A stretch of DNA of 64,000 nucleotides, from positions 346,477 to 410,476 of the forward strand of contig CAJNDS010002463.1 of the NCBI GenBank assembly GCA_905221605.1, read 5' to 3'. A model generated the notes under the pieces. That model searched no databases and was not told the origin of the DNA. It worked only from the letters and a program-made list of their open reading frames with translations. The stretch is from Symbiodinium natans (Eukaryota; Sar; Dinophyceae; Suessiales; Symbiodiniaceae). The translations under genes and the position numbers were made by a program. Of this stretch, positions 37,549-46,739 are shown one piece after another; the first letter of the stretch is position 1; each line of letters begins with the position of its first letter.

Positions 37549-37636
37549 TTAGACGCGGACTTCCGTCTGACGGAGCACTCCCGGGAGCTTGCAGCCATGC
37601 TCCTGCGGGACGGCGGCAGAGGTGGCTCCTTGCAAG
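37549..37636 (+). CDS. PAS-like membrane protein, exon 5
   Basis: Reads LDADFRLTEHSRELAAMLLR then GGRGGSLQ and ends CAAG before GCGCGC, a GC donor of the kind known in dinoflagellates. Acceptor TAAAAG(GAG). The PAS-like core DADFRLTEHSRELAAMLL resembles many dinoflagellate proteins I recall. Confidence 0.72.
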
Positions 37637-37699
37637 GCGCGCTTAGGCGGTTTAGGGTTTAGGGTTTAGGGTTTAGGGTTTAGGGTTTAGGGCTTAGGG

Positions 37700-38100
37700 T
37701 TGCCAGATCTGTTGCAACTGCAAAGGGTTGAGGAATTTGAGACTAAAATGCCAAACTCGAAACCTCAAACCCCAAACCCCAAACGGATAACCCCAAACGG
37801 ATCAATGCCCGCTTGTGACGTTTCACTTTGGCTCGCTTGTGACTGTTCTTGCTTTCTTGCTTGTGACTACTTTTTCTCAAAAGCCTTCATGGGCTACGAA
37901 AAGATTCGTGCTTCTCACTTGTACCTTTCGGGCTTGTCATTGCCTCAAGAGAGTCAACCCCCTGTCTGGGGGAACCCCGAGATGCCCAAGAAGCCCCCTA
38001 AACCCGTCACCCAGAATCCCGAAACATCGAAGAAGTAAGCCCTTGTACCCGGGAGCTGGAATCTCTTGGTCAGCAGAAGGGGGAGACCGGGTCATGGATT
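37700..38100. other. intronic block with weak open frame
   Basis: A 112-codon frame (37700-38038) contains tandem SLWLACDCSCFLACDYFF and ends KKPPKPVTQNPETSKK. It lies between exons 5 and 6 and is out of character with them. Coding status unclear. Confidence 0.3.
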
Positions 38101-38472
38101 CAGTTGACCACGTTGGGGTTTAGGGCTTAGGGCTTAGGGCTTAGGGCTTAGGGCTTAGGGTTTAGGGCTTAGGGCTTAGGGCTTAGTGTTTAGGGTTTAG
38201 GGTTTAAACGATGCTCTGATGGTCTTGGTGACGTGGCTGTTATGGATTCGGTTGGCCATGTTAGGGTTTAGGGTTTAGGGTTTAGGGTTCAATGTTAACG
38301 TCGCTTTAAGAACCCCCCCCCCCCAAAAAAAATGTTTTGGTCTCCGGGGTTTGGAGGGGTGGAAAAAAAAGGGGTGCCAATGAAGGATCCTGGGGTCTGG
38401 GGGTCTAGGGGCCTAGAGGTTTTAAGTAAAGGAAGCCTGGCTTTGAGATCTCTGGCGGTTTCCTAGAAGTCC

Positions 38473-38584
38473 AGGACCCGGGGGCTGAAAATTTAATCTT
38501 AAAGGATTCTTGTCTTGAGACTTAGACCAGGACCCGAAGGCTGAAGTCTTAAGCTTAAGGGGCTCTTGTCTTGAGACTTAGAGG
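38473..38584 (+). repeat. 56-bp tandem duplication
   Basis: Two copies of CCAGGACCCG...GTCTTGAGACTTAGA, diverged by several substitutions. Confidence 0.75.
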
Positions 38585-38727
38585 TAGCCATTTAAACTTG
38601 GGGCTTCCTTGGTCCCCCCCCCCCCCCCTTCGCCGAAATTATTCTTGCCACCCCTGAACTATTGTCAAATTGGAGGCCCGTAAGGGGTACCCTTTCCGGA
38701 TTTGTTTTCGAGCCCCGGCGGATCGGC

Positions 38728-38940
38728 CTAAACCCCAAACCCCAAACCCCAAACCCCAAACCCCAAACCCCAAACCCCAAACCCCAAACCCCAAACCCCA
38801 AACCCCAAACCCCAAACCCCAAACCCCAAACCCCAAACCCTAAACCCTAAACCCTAAACCCCAAGCCCTAAACCCTAAACCCTAAACCCTAAACCCTAAA
38901 CCCTAAACCCTAAACCCTAAACCCTAAACCCTAAACCCCA
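38728..38940 (-). repeat. CCCCAAA then CCCTAAA array
   Basis: Fifteen CCCCAAA copies followed by fourteen CCCTAAA copies, with a sharp boundary. Confidence 0.97.
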
Positions 38941-38969
38941 AGTTAGAAGCTTCGGGCACGCCGTGCGAG

Positions 38970-39022
38970 GCATGCGCTTCGTTGACCTGATGCCGGCTCC
39001 CGATGCTGCTGTGTCCAAGCAG
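38970..39022 (+). CDS. PAS-like membrane protein, exon 6 (53 nt)
   Basis: After CCGTGCGAG it supplies GC to complete the Gly codon left by exon 5, then reads MRFVDLMPAPDAAVSKQ and ends at AAGCAG before GTATCC. SLQ-G-MRFVDLMP is the continuation expected of this PAS-like family. Confidence 0.75.
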
Positions 39023-39170
39023 GTATCCTTGTATCCTGCGCTCCTTAAACCCTAAACCCTAAACCCTAAACCCTAAACCCTAAACCCTAAACCCCAAACC
39101 CCAAACCCCAAACCCTAAACCCTAAACCCTAAACCCTAAACCCTAAACCCTTGACCCAACAGAACTTGAG

Positions 39171-39234
39171 GCTGCACATGCGCTGACAAAGCTGTCCGTC
39201 TTCCGCAGCAGCGGCAGCTGGGTTGCTGTTGAGG
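39171..39234 (+). CDS. PAS-like membrane protein, exon 7
   Basis: After AACTTGAG, in phase 0 with exon 6, it reads AAHALTKLSVFRSSGSWVAV then E. Start and end are the least certain of the chain, because an upstream acceptor (CCCAACAG) would hit a stop. Confidence 0.55.
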
Positions 39235-39244
39235 GTCATATGGG

Positions 39245-39990
39245 GGTTTAGGGCCGTTTAGGGTTTAGGGTTTAGGGTTTGGGGTTTAGGGTTTAGGGTT
39301 TAGGGTTTAGGGTTTAGGGTTTGGGGTTTAGGGTTTGGGGTTTAGGGTTTGGGGTTTGGGATCCCTTTAAGGGGCTTCTATTCTATTTGGGGCAAAAAGG
39401 GTTACCCCTATTTTGGGAAATGCACATATATAGAGGGCCTAGAGTTCTGAAAAAGTGCTCATGCAAGTTACCATGATAAGGTTCCATCGTCTCTCCGTTG
39501 CCGTTGCCTGTCCCTAAACCGCAAAACCACATTCCTCACGGCAAACCAGGCAGTGGCAGTCTGCAGGAGAGTGGGGCGAAGCCCAAACCCGGAGAGGCTG
39601 GTCGGGTTTGGGGTTCGGGGTTTAGGGTTTCAGAGTTTCAGAGTTTCAGGGTCTCAGGGTTTCAAGTTTAGGGTTTAGGGCTCGAGCTTATGGTGCGGTT
39701 GGGGGTTTAGGCCTGGGGAATTTAGGGTTTCACGTTCGGGTCGATTTGGGACTTGCGGTCGGGAAGGTTCAGGGTATAGGGGTGGGTCTGTTTTGATGCT
39801 TTTGTTTGGTGTTGTATAGGGTTTAGGGTTTAGGGTTTAGGGTTTAGGGTTTGGGCTTTAGGCTTTAGGGTTTAGCAGCTTCTGGGATCTGGGTTTCCAG
39901 GTTTAGGGCTCGTACCCCCCGACCCCCAAGGCATGCAAGGGTTTGGGGTTTAGGGTTTAGGGTTTAGGGTTTAGGGTTTAGGGTTTAGGG
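39245..39990 (+). repeat. TTTAGGG arrays with spacers
   Basis: Arrays at 39250-39360, 39815-39880 and 39940-40020 (ending TTCAGGG). The spacer at 39359-39425 resembles 8095-8170. A weak open island lies at 39552-39605 (AVAVCRRVGRSPNPERLV). Confidence 0.85.
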
Positions 39991-40182
39991 TTTAGGGTTC
40001 AGGGTTCAGGGTTCAGGGTTCCGTAACCCCGTGGCCCAATTTGGGGTGCAGGCGTTAAACCCTCAAGACCCTAAGCCCCAAACACAGCTTGAAGCTCTAC
40101 ATAACCCGATGCCCTGAACCCCTGAAGCCCAAACCCTAAGGCTTAATCCCAAAACTCTGAACACAAAGCCCAAAACTCTGAG

Positions 40183-40257
40183 CTCTATTTACCTACAGTT
40201 CAGTAGTAGCCACCCCCGAATTAATAGGATCCCCCATGAAACTGTAGGTAAAGAGAG
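40183..40257. mobile_element. MITE-like element, family C
   Basis: A 75-bp unit whose 20-bp ends CTCTATTTACCTACAGTTCA and TGAAACTGTAGGTAAAGAGA are inverted repeats with few mismatches. No coding capacity. Confidence 0.7.
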
Positions 40258-40265
40258 TCCCAGGT

Positions 40266-40460
40266 AAACCATAAGCCCTAAACCCTAAACCCTAAACCCT
40301 AAACCCTAAACCCTAAACCCTAAACCCTAAACCCTAAACCCTAAACCCTAAACCCTAAACCCTAAATTTAAACCCTAAACCCTAAACCCCAAGCCCTAAA
40401 CCCTAAACCCTAAACCCCAAACCCTAAGCCCTAAACCCTAAACCCTAAACCCTAACCCCT
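40266..40460 (-). repeat. CCCTAAA array
   Basis: About 25 copies with CCCCAAG interruptions. Confidence 0.97.
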
Positions 40461-40477
40461 ACACCCCAAGAAGCCAG

Positions 40478-40567
40478 GGAGCGCGGGCACACGCCTTCCA
40501 CACCCGCCTCATGGACAGCTGGTCGACCAAAGTCCGGACGGAGGTTCTCCAGGTCATGTACCGCAAG
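40478..40567 (+). CDS. PAS-like membrane protein, exon 8
   Basis: Thirty codons between AAGCCAG and GTGGGG read GARAHAFHTRLMDSWSTKVR then TEVLQVMYRK. Strong GC3 bias and canonical borders. Continues the PAS-like region in phase 0 into exon 9. Confidence 0.75.
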
Positions 40568-40581
40568 GTGGGGTTTCGGGC

Positions 40582-40703
40582 CCTAAACCCTAAACCCTAA
40601 ACCCTAAACCCTAAACCCTAAACCCTAAACCCTAAACCCTAAACCCTAAACCCTAAACCCTAAACCCTAAACCCTAAACCCTAAACCCTAAACCCTAAAC
40701 CCT
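40582..40703 (-). repeat. CCCTAAA array
   Basis: Seventeen perfect copies immediately downstream of exon 8. Confidence 0.97.
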
Positions 40704-41038
40704 TTGGGTTAGGCGTGGCAAATAAGTAATTTGGGATTCAGGGTTCCAGGGTAGGGGGCGCTGGACCCCAATGACCTTTTGAGGAACCCACTAAATGACC
40801 TAACTCCTGAACAGAAGTACCCTTTAAGAACCCCCCCCCCCCAGATGCCCTCAACGCTAAACCCTAAACCCAAGTGTCCCTAAGACCCCCACCTAGATGC
40901 CCTAAACCCTAGACCCTAAGCCCCAAGCCTTAAACCCTATAAAAAAACCCTAAACCCTGAAGCCTGAAGCCTAAACCCTAAACCCCCTAAACCCTAAACC
41001 CTCAACCCTAAACCCTGAACCCCAAACCCCAAGCCCAG

Positions 41039-41150
41039 ATGGATGGGCAAACTTGCCATCTTGTCGGTCTCCGGGACTTCACAGACTCCAAGCCCTACGC
41101 TGCTGCTGCTTCACTCTCGGATGAAGACATGAACGACGCTGCCTGGAGAG
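41039..41150 (+). CDS. PAS-like membrane protein, exon 9
   Basis: After AAGCCCAG it reads MDGQTCHLVGLRDFTDSKPY then SLSDEDMNDAAWR, ending GAGAG before GTTTGG. MYRK-MDGQTCHLVGLRDFTD is a natural strand-turn-strand continuation of the PAS fold. The acidic tail probably leaves the domain. Confidence 0.75.
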
Positions 41151-41332
41151 GTTTGGGATGTTTTTGGGTGCTTTTTTGGGTGTTTTCGGGTGCTTTTGGG
41201 GTGTTTTGGGGATGCTTTTGGGGTTGGTTCTGGGGTTTTGCCGGGCTTTTGGAGGGCTCAGGGTTGCAGGGTTTAAGGTTGAGGGTTTAAGGTCAAACCC
41301 TAAAACCCTTTGTGCCCTGGAGCCGCGATGCC

Positions 41333-41379
41333 GCAAGGCCCAAGTCCGAAAGCCCTGCAAGCCCTCTCTATGGAAGAAG
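41333..41379 (+). CDS. PAS-like membrane protein, possible exon 10
   Basis: Acceptor CCTGGAG gives the two bases needed after exon 9 (phase 1). It reads AMPQGPSPKALQALSMEE before heptamers. A competing frame (SRDAARPKSESPASPLYG) is also open. Confidence 0.4.
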
Positions 41380-41470
41380 GGTTTAGGGTTTAGGGTTTAG
41401 GGTTTAGGGTTTAGGGTTTAGGGTTTAGGGTTTAGGGTTTAGGGTTTAGGGTTTAGGGTTTAGGGTTTAG
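41380..41470 (+). repeat. TTTAGGG array
   Basis: Thirteen perfect copies. Confidence 0.97.
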
Positions 41471-41567
41471 GAACCTACGGGCTACAGCCCTACAAGCCCG
41501 ACGGAGAGCCCAAGCAACAACAAAGGAAGCAACCGCAGCGCTCCCTGGACCCCCAAAAAGCAAACCC
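41471..41567 (+). CDS. exon-like Ser/Pro-rich island
   Basis: Reads YSPTSPTESPSNNKGSNRSA then PWTPKK after TTTAGG repeats. Low-complexity linker composition. May continue the PAS-like gene. Confidence 0.35.
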
Positions 41568-41689
41568 CCAAAGCCCCAAAACCTTAACCCTAAACCCTAA
41601 AAAATGAATTAAAAATAAGTGTCTATATATATATATATATATATAGAGGGGTAAGAGAGGGTTTAGGGTTTAGGGTTTAGGGTTTAGGG

Positions 41690-42080
41690 CCCTAATGTTG
41701 GACTCTCTTTAGTGTGTTGGGCCCCCCCCCCCCCTGGACAGTCGAGGCGCGGATGGGATCCTGATTACACGGCCCCGGGGGTTCATATGATTTTAATAGC
41801 GAGGAGCTTAGATAAGTTCAAAAGGGGCAGTGATGCCCGGCTGTCTTTTTTAAAGGCGCGGCACGTGGAATTTTCTTACGGCGCCCGGACGATTTGTCTT
41901 TAAAAAGAGGGACTCCCAAACAGTCAGGGTGTCCTGAATAATTCGGCCAGTTTATCTTTAAAGCGGGGGCCGATACTAAACCGGGTGCAACATTAAACCC
42001 ACCAAACACCCCAACCACACCCGAAGTCCCCCCAAACAGCCACACCCCGAACACCCCCGAGCACCAACAACAACCCCAAA
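41690..42080. other. unique block with TTTAAAG-spaced repeats
   Basis: CGGCTGTCTTTTTTAAAGGC, CGGACGATTTGTCTTTAAAA and CGGCCAGTTTATCTTTAAAG recur about 65 bp apart: a diverged tandem repeat. A (TA)n tract precedes it (41626-41645). No gene. Confidence 0.5.
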
Positions 42081-42250
42081 CGCCAAAACAACCCTAATCC
42101 CTAAACCCTCCACCCTAAACCCTAAACCCTGGACCCTAAACCCTAAACCCTAAACCCTAAACCCTAAACCCTAAACCCTAAACCCTAAACCCTAAACACC
42201 CGATCAACCCTAAACCCCCAAGCTCCCCCGCAAATCAGCTTAAACCCGAG

Positions 42251-42329
42251 GCTGCCAGTGTCGACTCCTTTCCTGTCAGTCCGAGCTCGCGGCACAGCGA
42301 GCAATGGCAGCCGACAGCCTTGTACCATC
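42251..42329 (+). CDS. exon-like island
   Basis: After AAACCCGAG it reads AASVDSFPVSPSSRHSEQWQ then PTALYH. Its downstream 31 bp (42332-42362) are duplicated at 42447-42475. Confidence 0.36.
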
Positions 42330-42484
42330 GTGGGATGCTGTTTTTGGACCCTGGGCTCTGAGTTTAGGGTTTAGGGGTAAGGGTTTAGGGTTTAGGGTTT
42401 AGGGTTTGGGGTTTAGGGTTTTTGGGGTTTAGGGTTTAGGGTTTAGGGATGCTGTTTTGGACCCTGGGCTCTGAGTGTAGACTC

Positions 42485-43040
42485 GGAGTTTAGGGGGTTT
42501 AGGGTGTTAAGGTTTAGGGTTTTAGGGTTTTAGGGTTTTAGGGTTTTAGGGTTTTAGGGTTTTAGGGTTTTAGGGTTTTAGGGCTTTAGGGTTTTAGGGC
42601 TTTAGGGTTTTAGGGTTTTAGGGTTTTAGGGTTTTAGGGTGTTAGGGTGTTAGGGTGTTAGGGTGTTAAGGTTTTAGGGGTTTAGGGTGTTAGGGTGTTA
42701 GGGTTTTAGGGTTTTAGGGTTTTAGGGTCTTAGGGTCTTAGGGTTTCAGGGTGTTAGGGTTTTAGGGTTTTAGGGTTTTAGGGTTTTAGGGTTTTAGGGT
42801 TTTAGGGTTTTAGGGGTTTAGGGTTTTAGGGTGTTAGGGTGTTAGGGTTTTAGGGTGTTAGGGTTTTAGGGTTTAGGGTTTTTAGGGTTTTTAGGGTTTT
42901 AGGGTTTTAGGGTGTTAAGGTTTTAGGGGTTTAGGGTGTTAGGGTTTTAGGGTTTTAGGGTTTTAGGGTTTTAGGGCTTTAGGGTTTTAGGGTTTTGGGG
43001 TGTTAGGGTGTTACGGTGTTACGGTGTTAGGGTGTTGGTT
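42485..43040 (+). repeat. TTTTAGGG octamer array
   Basis: About 65 tandem octamers, mainly TTTTAGGG with GTGTTAGGG and CTTTAGGG sub-variants. TTTTAGGG is the telomere repeat of Chlamydomonas; here it is an internal variant block. Confidence 0.97.
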
Positions 43041-43139
43041 TTAGGGCTAGGGTAGTGGGGATTTAGGGTTTTCGGGTTCAGGGATTTAAGGGCGTAGGGG
43101 TTTGCTCATATGCCCAGATCTCCATATGCGGAGGTCTTG

Positions 43140-43500
43140 AAAAGTTGTCGCCGAACCCTATAAGCTCCAAACCCTACACCCTGCACCCTAAACCCTAAAC
43201 CCTAAACCCTAAACCCTAAACCCTAAACCCGAAGCCCTAAACTCGAAACCCTAAACCCCAAGCCCTAAAGTCGAAACACGAAACCCCAAAGGGGCCAAGC
43301 TTGAGTTTCTTGAGGGTCTTCCGGTTTGGCTTCGTCCACCCCAAATCTTGAGACGCTCTACAGCCGGTTACTAGTCCGCATAAACCCTAGAGGCCCTAGA
43401 CCCTACAAACCCTAAACCCTAAACCCCAAGCTCTAAACCCTAAACCCCAAAACCCCAAACCCTAAACCCTAAACCTCAAACCCTACACCTCAAATCCTAA
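43140..43500 (-). repeat. CCCTAAA arrays with two weak islands
   Basis: Arrays at 43175-43260 and 43395-43500. Islands 43094-43155 (AHMPRSPYAEVLKSCRRT) and 43292-43373 (AKLEFLEGLPVWLRPPQILR, ending TAG) are open but unsupported otherwise. Confidence 0.8.
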
Positions 43501-43506
43501 TGCCAG

Positions 43507-43623
43507 CAGCAACGAGGATGTGGATGTGGAGCGGCTCTGCATCAATGCAAGCTCCGCACCCCTTATGGACCCAGCCTTTGGGGATGTAACGGCCCTCCAG
43601 GGATCCGCTAGTGCAGATCTGCC
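43507..43623 (+). CDS. exon, hypothetical
   Basis: After ATGCCAG it reads SNEDVDVERLCINASSAPLM then DPAFGDVTALQGSASADLP with GC3 bias. CCCTAAA precedes and TTTAGGG follows directly. May be a later exon of the PAS-like gene (inferred from order and strand). Confidence 0.45.
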
Positions 43624-43624
43624 G

Positions 43625-43815
43625 TTTAGGGTTTAGGGTTTAGGGTTTAGGGTTTAGTAGGTTTAGTAGGTTTAGTAGGTTTAGTAGGTTTAGTAGGTTT
43701 AGGGTTTAGTAGGTTTAGTAGGTTTAGTAGGTTTAGGGTTTAGGGTTTAGGGTTTAGGGTTTAGGGTTTAGGGTTTAGGGTTTAGGGTTTAGGGTTTAGG
43801 GTTTAGGGTTTAGGA
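43625..43815 (+). repeat. TTTAGTAGG nonamers inside TTTAGGG array
   Basis: Eight TTTAGTAGG units lie between perfect TTTAGGG runs: a local two-base expansion of the heptamer. Confidence 0.97.
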
Positions 43816-43904
43816 TTGCGAGGCTTTCGGTCTAGGGCTTAGGGTGTTCTAAACCCCAATCCCTGCACCCTCGGGTTGAGTAGGACTGGGGCTGGAAGGT
43901 CTAA

Positions 43905-44015
43905 ACCCTAAAACCCTAAACCCTAAACCCTAAACCCTAAACCCTAAACCCTAAACCCTAAACCCTAAACCCTAAACCCTAAACCTTAAACCCTAAACCC
44001 TAAACCCTAAACCCT
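43905..44015 (-). repeat. CCCTAAA array
   Basis: Fifteen near-perfect copies. Confidence 0.97.
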
Positions 44016-44144
44016 CAAGATAAAATAAATAGAAACTGTATGTGGTCTCATTCGGAATTTTCCAAGTTATGTCTCTAAACAGCTGACAAGCTGAGTTTCA
44101 GTAAATTAAGCCCAAAACACTTCTGAAGCCAAATGCCGAATTTA

Positions 44145-44740
44145 CTTAAACCTCTCCCTCCCCCCCCCACCCCCCCCTCCCCCTCCTCCCCTCCCTCCTC
44201 CCCCCTCCCCTCTCCCTCCTCCCCTCCGATCCCCTCCCCGTCCCCTCCTCTCATCCCCTCCTTTCATCCCCTCCTCTCATCCCCTCATCCCCTCCTCTCA
44301 TCCCCTGCTCTCATCCCCTCCTCTCCTCCCCTCCTCCCTCACATCCCTCCAGATCTCTGCCCAGATCTCCCCCAACATCTCCCCCCAATCTGCCCGCACA
44401 TCTCCGATCTCCTCCCAGATCTCCCCCAGATCCCCCCCCACATCTCCCAGATCTCGCCCAGATCTCCCCCCCACAGATCTCCCCCCCACAGATCTCCCCC
44501 AAGATCTCCCTCCCCCTCTCCCGAGATCTCGTTCCAGATCTCCCCCCCAAAATCTTCACCCCCAGATCTCCAGATCTCCGTCCAGATCTCTCCCCAGATC
44601 TCCCCACCAAATCCCCCCCTAGATCTCCCTCCAGATCTCCCCAGATCTCCCCCCAGATCTCCCCCCAGATCTCCCCCCAGATCTCCCCCCAGATCTCCCC
44701 CCAGATCTCCCCCCAGATCTCCCCCCAAATGGGCCCCATT
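44145..44740. repeat. pyrimidine tract and AGATCTCCCC repeat
   Basis: CTCCCCT-rich sequence (44150-44340), then about 30 copies of a C(C)AGATCTCCCC unit, becoming a regular 12-mer at 44640-44725. AGATCT is palindromic. The 12-bp period keeps frames open (PPRSPPRSPP), an artefact. Confidence 0.95.
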
Positions 44741-44744
44741 CCCT

Positions 44745-44915
44745 CACCCCCTCCCCTCAAGAAAAAACGAAACATAGTTTTAAAACACAAAACGTTCGGT
44801 CAAAATGTTTCGGTCAAAACTTTCGGTCAAAACGTTTCGGTCAAAACTTTCGGTCAAAACGTCTCGGTCAAAACGTTACTGTATTGGGACCCAAACCGTG
44901 TACAGTTTCTATCGG
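44745..44915 (+). repeat. duplicated module, copy 1, with AAAACGTTTCGGTC repeats
   Basis: CCCCTCAAGAAAAAACGAAA, six CGGTCAAAACGTTT-type units (44790-44880) and ATTGGGACCCAAACCGTGTA. A diverged copy lies at 45870-45980. Confidence 0.8.
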
Positions 44916-44949
44916 CAATTTTTTTCTCTAAGCGTGCGCTGCGTCACCG

Positions 44950-45560
44950 ATGCAGCAATTGCTTTACTCGGCTGCGCTCTGCGTGCCTTCACTGTGGCCG
45001 TGCCAGTGCCTACACGAGAGACGCCAGCCTCATTTTGTAGACCTCTTCGTTTCCACAACTTCGAAAGTCAGACCCTCTTTTGGACCTCTTTTTTTCTCAC
45101 CCAGAACCGCGGACTCGCCGTCGAGCCCTGCCCGAGCCCAAACCTCAAAGCATGTACATGTCCAGTGCAGGGTTTACATGTGTGTCTTCTTGCTTGTGCT
45201 TATGCGCCGCTCCACCTGCAAAGCTTTTGCTACAGCATATCATCTCTGCATCCCACTTGCGCTTCTTTGTCGCAGTCTGGCGCTCACGCAGAAGTTGGAA
45301 CGGTGCGTGCGCGTTCTGGTGAGTGCACCGCCTGACAGATGGCCTTTTTCGGCTTCGACACTCCGAGCGCGGTCCGGGACCTCAGCTATAGACGCTTATA
45401 GGCTTACGTCTGATGATTGCCGATGTCGTGTACATGAGCGCAGCCGCGAAGACGAGACCCCTGCGGAGCAGGCGGCGCAGGAGCGTGTCAGACGTGCTCT
45501 ATTGCAACCACAAGAGCGTGAGAACCTCAGCTGTAGAGTGAAGCATGCGGGATTGCCGCA
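44950..45560 (+). CDS. possible exon(s), hypothetical
   Basis: An ATG frame of about 204 codons before a CT tract. The distal part (REDETPAEQAAQERVRRALL then QPQERENLS) is convincingly protein-like. The proximal part (CVFLLVLMRRSTCKAFATAY) is less so. Alternative frames are also long. It lies between the two copies of the 44745/45870 module. Confidence 0.35.
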
Positions 45561-45870
45561 GTCCTTTTCCCTTATCATCCCCTCCTCATCCCTCCTCCCT
45601 CCTCATCCCGTACTCCTCCCCTCCTCATCCTCTTCATCCCCTCCTCATCCCCTCCTCGTCTCCTCCTCATCCCCTCCTCATCCTCATCCCCTCCTCATCC
45701 CCTCCTCATCTCATCCTCATCCCCTCCTCATGCCCTCCTCAATCCCCTCCTCATCCCCTCTTCATCCCCTCCTCATCCCCTCCTCCTCATCCCCTCCTCA
45801 TCTCCTCCTCCCCTCCTCCCCCCTCCCCTCAACATGAAAAACTAGTTCAAAAGAACAAAGCGTCCCCCCC
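45560..45870. repeat. CTCCTCATCCC pyrimidine repeat
   Basis: About 22 copies of CCCCTCCTCAT. Possible triplex-forming tract. Confidence 0.95.
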
Positions 45871-45980
45871 CACCACTCCCCTCAAAAATGAAAACTCTTG
45901 TTTCAAAAGCCAAAACGTTTCGTTCAGAACGTTTCGTTCAAAACGTTATTGGGACCCAAGCCCTATACAATTTCTATAAA
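45870..45980 (+). repeat. duplicated module, copy 2
   Basis: CTCCCCTCAAAAATGAAAAC, two AAAACGTTTCGTTC units and ATTGGGACCCAAGCCCTATA parallel the copy at 44745. Confidence 0.75.
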
Positions 45981-46205
45981 CCCTAAAACCCTAAACCCTA
46001 ACTCTAAATCCTAAACCCTAAACCCTAAACAGGCTGTGCTTGAAAGTTCTGGCATGTCGAGTCACGCGAGTTGAGGATCGATAGCAGGGCAGCAGGCTTC
46101 AAGGTGTAGGGTTTTGCAGAGTCTAGGGGTTCACTGTTTCACGTAGGGGGGTTTAGGGTGTAGTATAGGGTTTTCAATTGTTCCGGGCGCACCGCCACGT
46201 GGGAC

Positions 46206-46448
46206 GTGCGTTGTGGTGTGCGCTCAGGTGCAGGCTCTCACCCAACCCACCCGCCCAAATCTCAACCTTGGACTCAGAGTAGGCACTTATTGCCTTTTTT
46301 GAGGATTGGTCTGGTTCTTCACTCGGAGGCGAAAGATAAGGCATCTTCGTGGGAAGGCCCCTTACAGGAGGCTTCCGTAGAGGCCCTTTATGGGGAGACC
46401 TGTCGCCACGCGGTGTCGCTCGCCGCTGGCTATCGCCGCACCCGTTTA
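46206..46448 (+). CDS. exon-like open segment
   Basis: Best part reads IGLVLHSEAKDKASSWEGPL then QEASVEALYGETCRHAVSLA. Acidic and helical. Start uncertain. Minus strand also open. Confidence 0.36.
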
Positions 46449-46494
46449 ATTGGGGTTGGGGTTTTTTGGACACAGGGTCTTGGGGGTTACCCTA

Positions 46495-46615
46495 AACCTT
46501 AAACCCTAAACCCTAAACCCTAAACCCTAAGCCCTAAACCCTAAACCCTAAACCCTAAACCCTACACCCTAAACCCTAAACCCTAAACCCTACACCCTAA
46601 ACCCTAAACCCTTAC
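46495..46615 (-). repeat. CCCTAAA array
   Basis: Seventeen copies with CCCTACA and CCCTAAG variants. Confidence 0.97.
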
Positions 46616-46631
46616 GCCAAAAAACCCCAAC

Positions 46632-46739
46632 TCCGGGTTGCCACCTTCTGGCCAAGAGGACCTCGTTGGCTCAGCAACAAGTGCGGTCTTTCCTGCTGCC
46701 AACACGCTGAAACTGATGGACGCCGGGCTGATGGAACAT
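46632..46739 (+). CDS. exon, hypothetical
   Basis: Reads PPSGQEDLVGSATSAVFPAA then NTLKLMDAGLMEH and ends at ACAT before GTGGGG. Balanced soluble composition. Acceptor unclear (no AG within a few bases). Confidence 0.43.

Noticed and set aside
44133-44790. PPRSPPRS and GGDLGGDL proteins up to 214 residues
   Set aside because: Created by a 12-bp AGATCTCCCCCC period that cannot shift frame.
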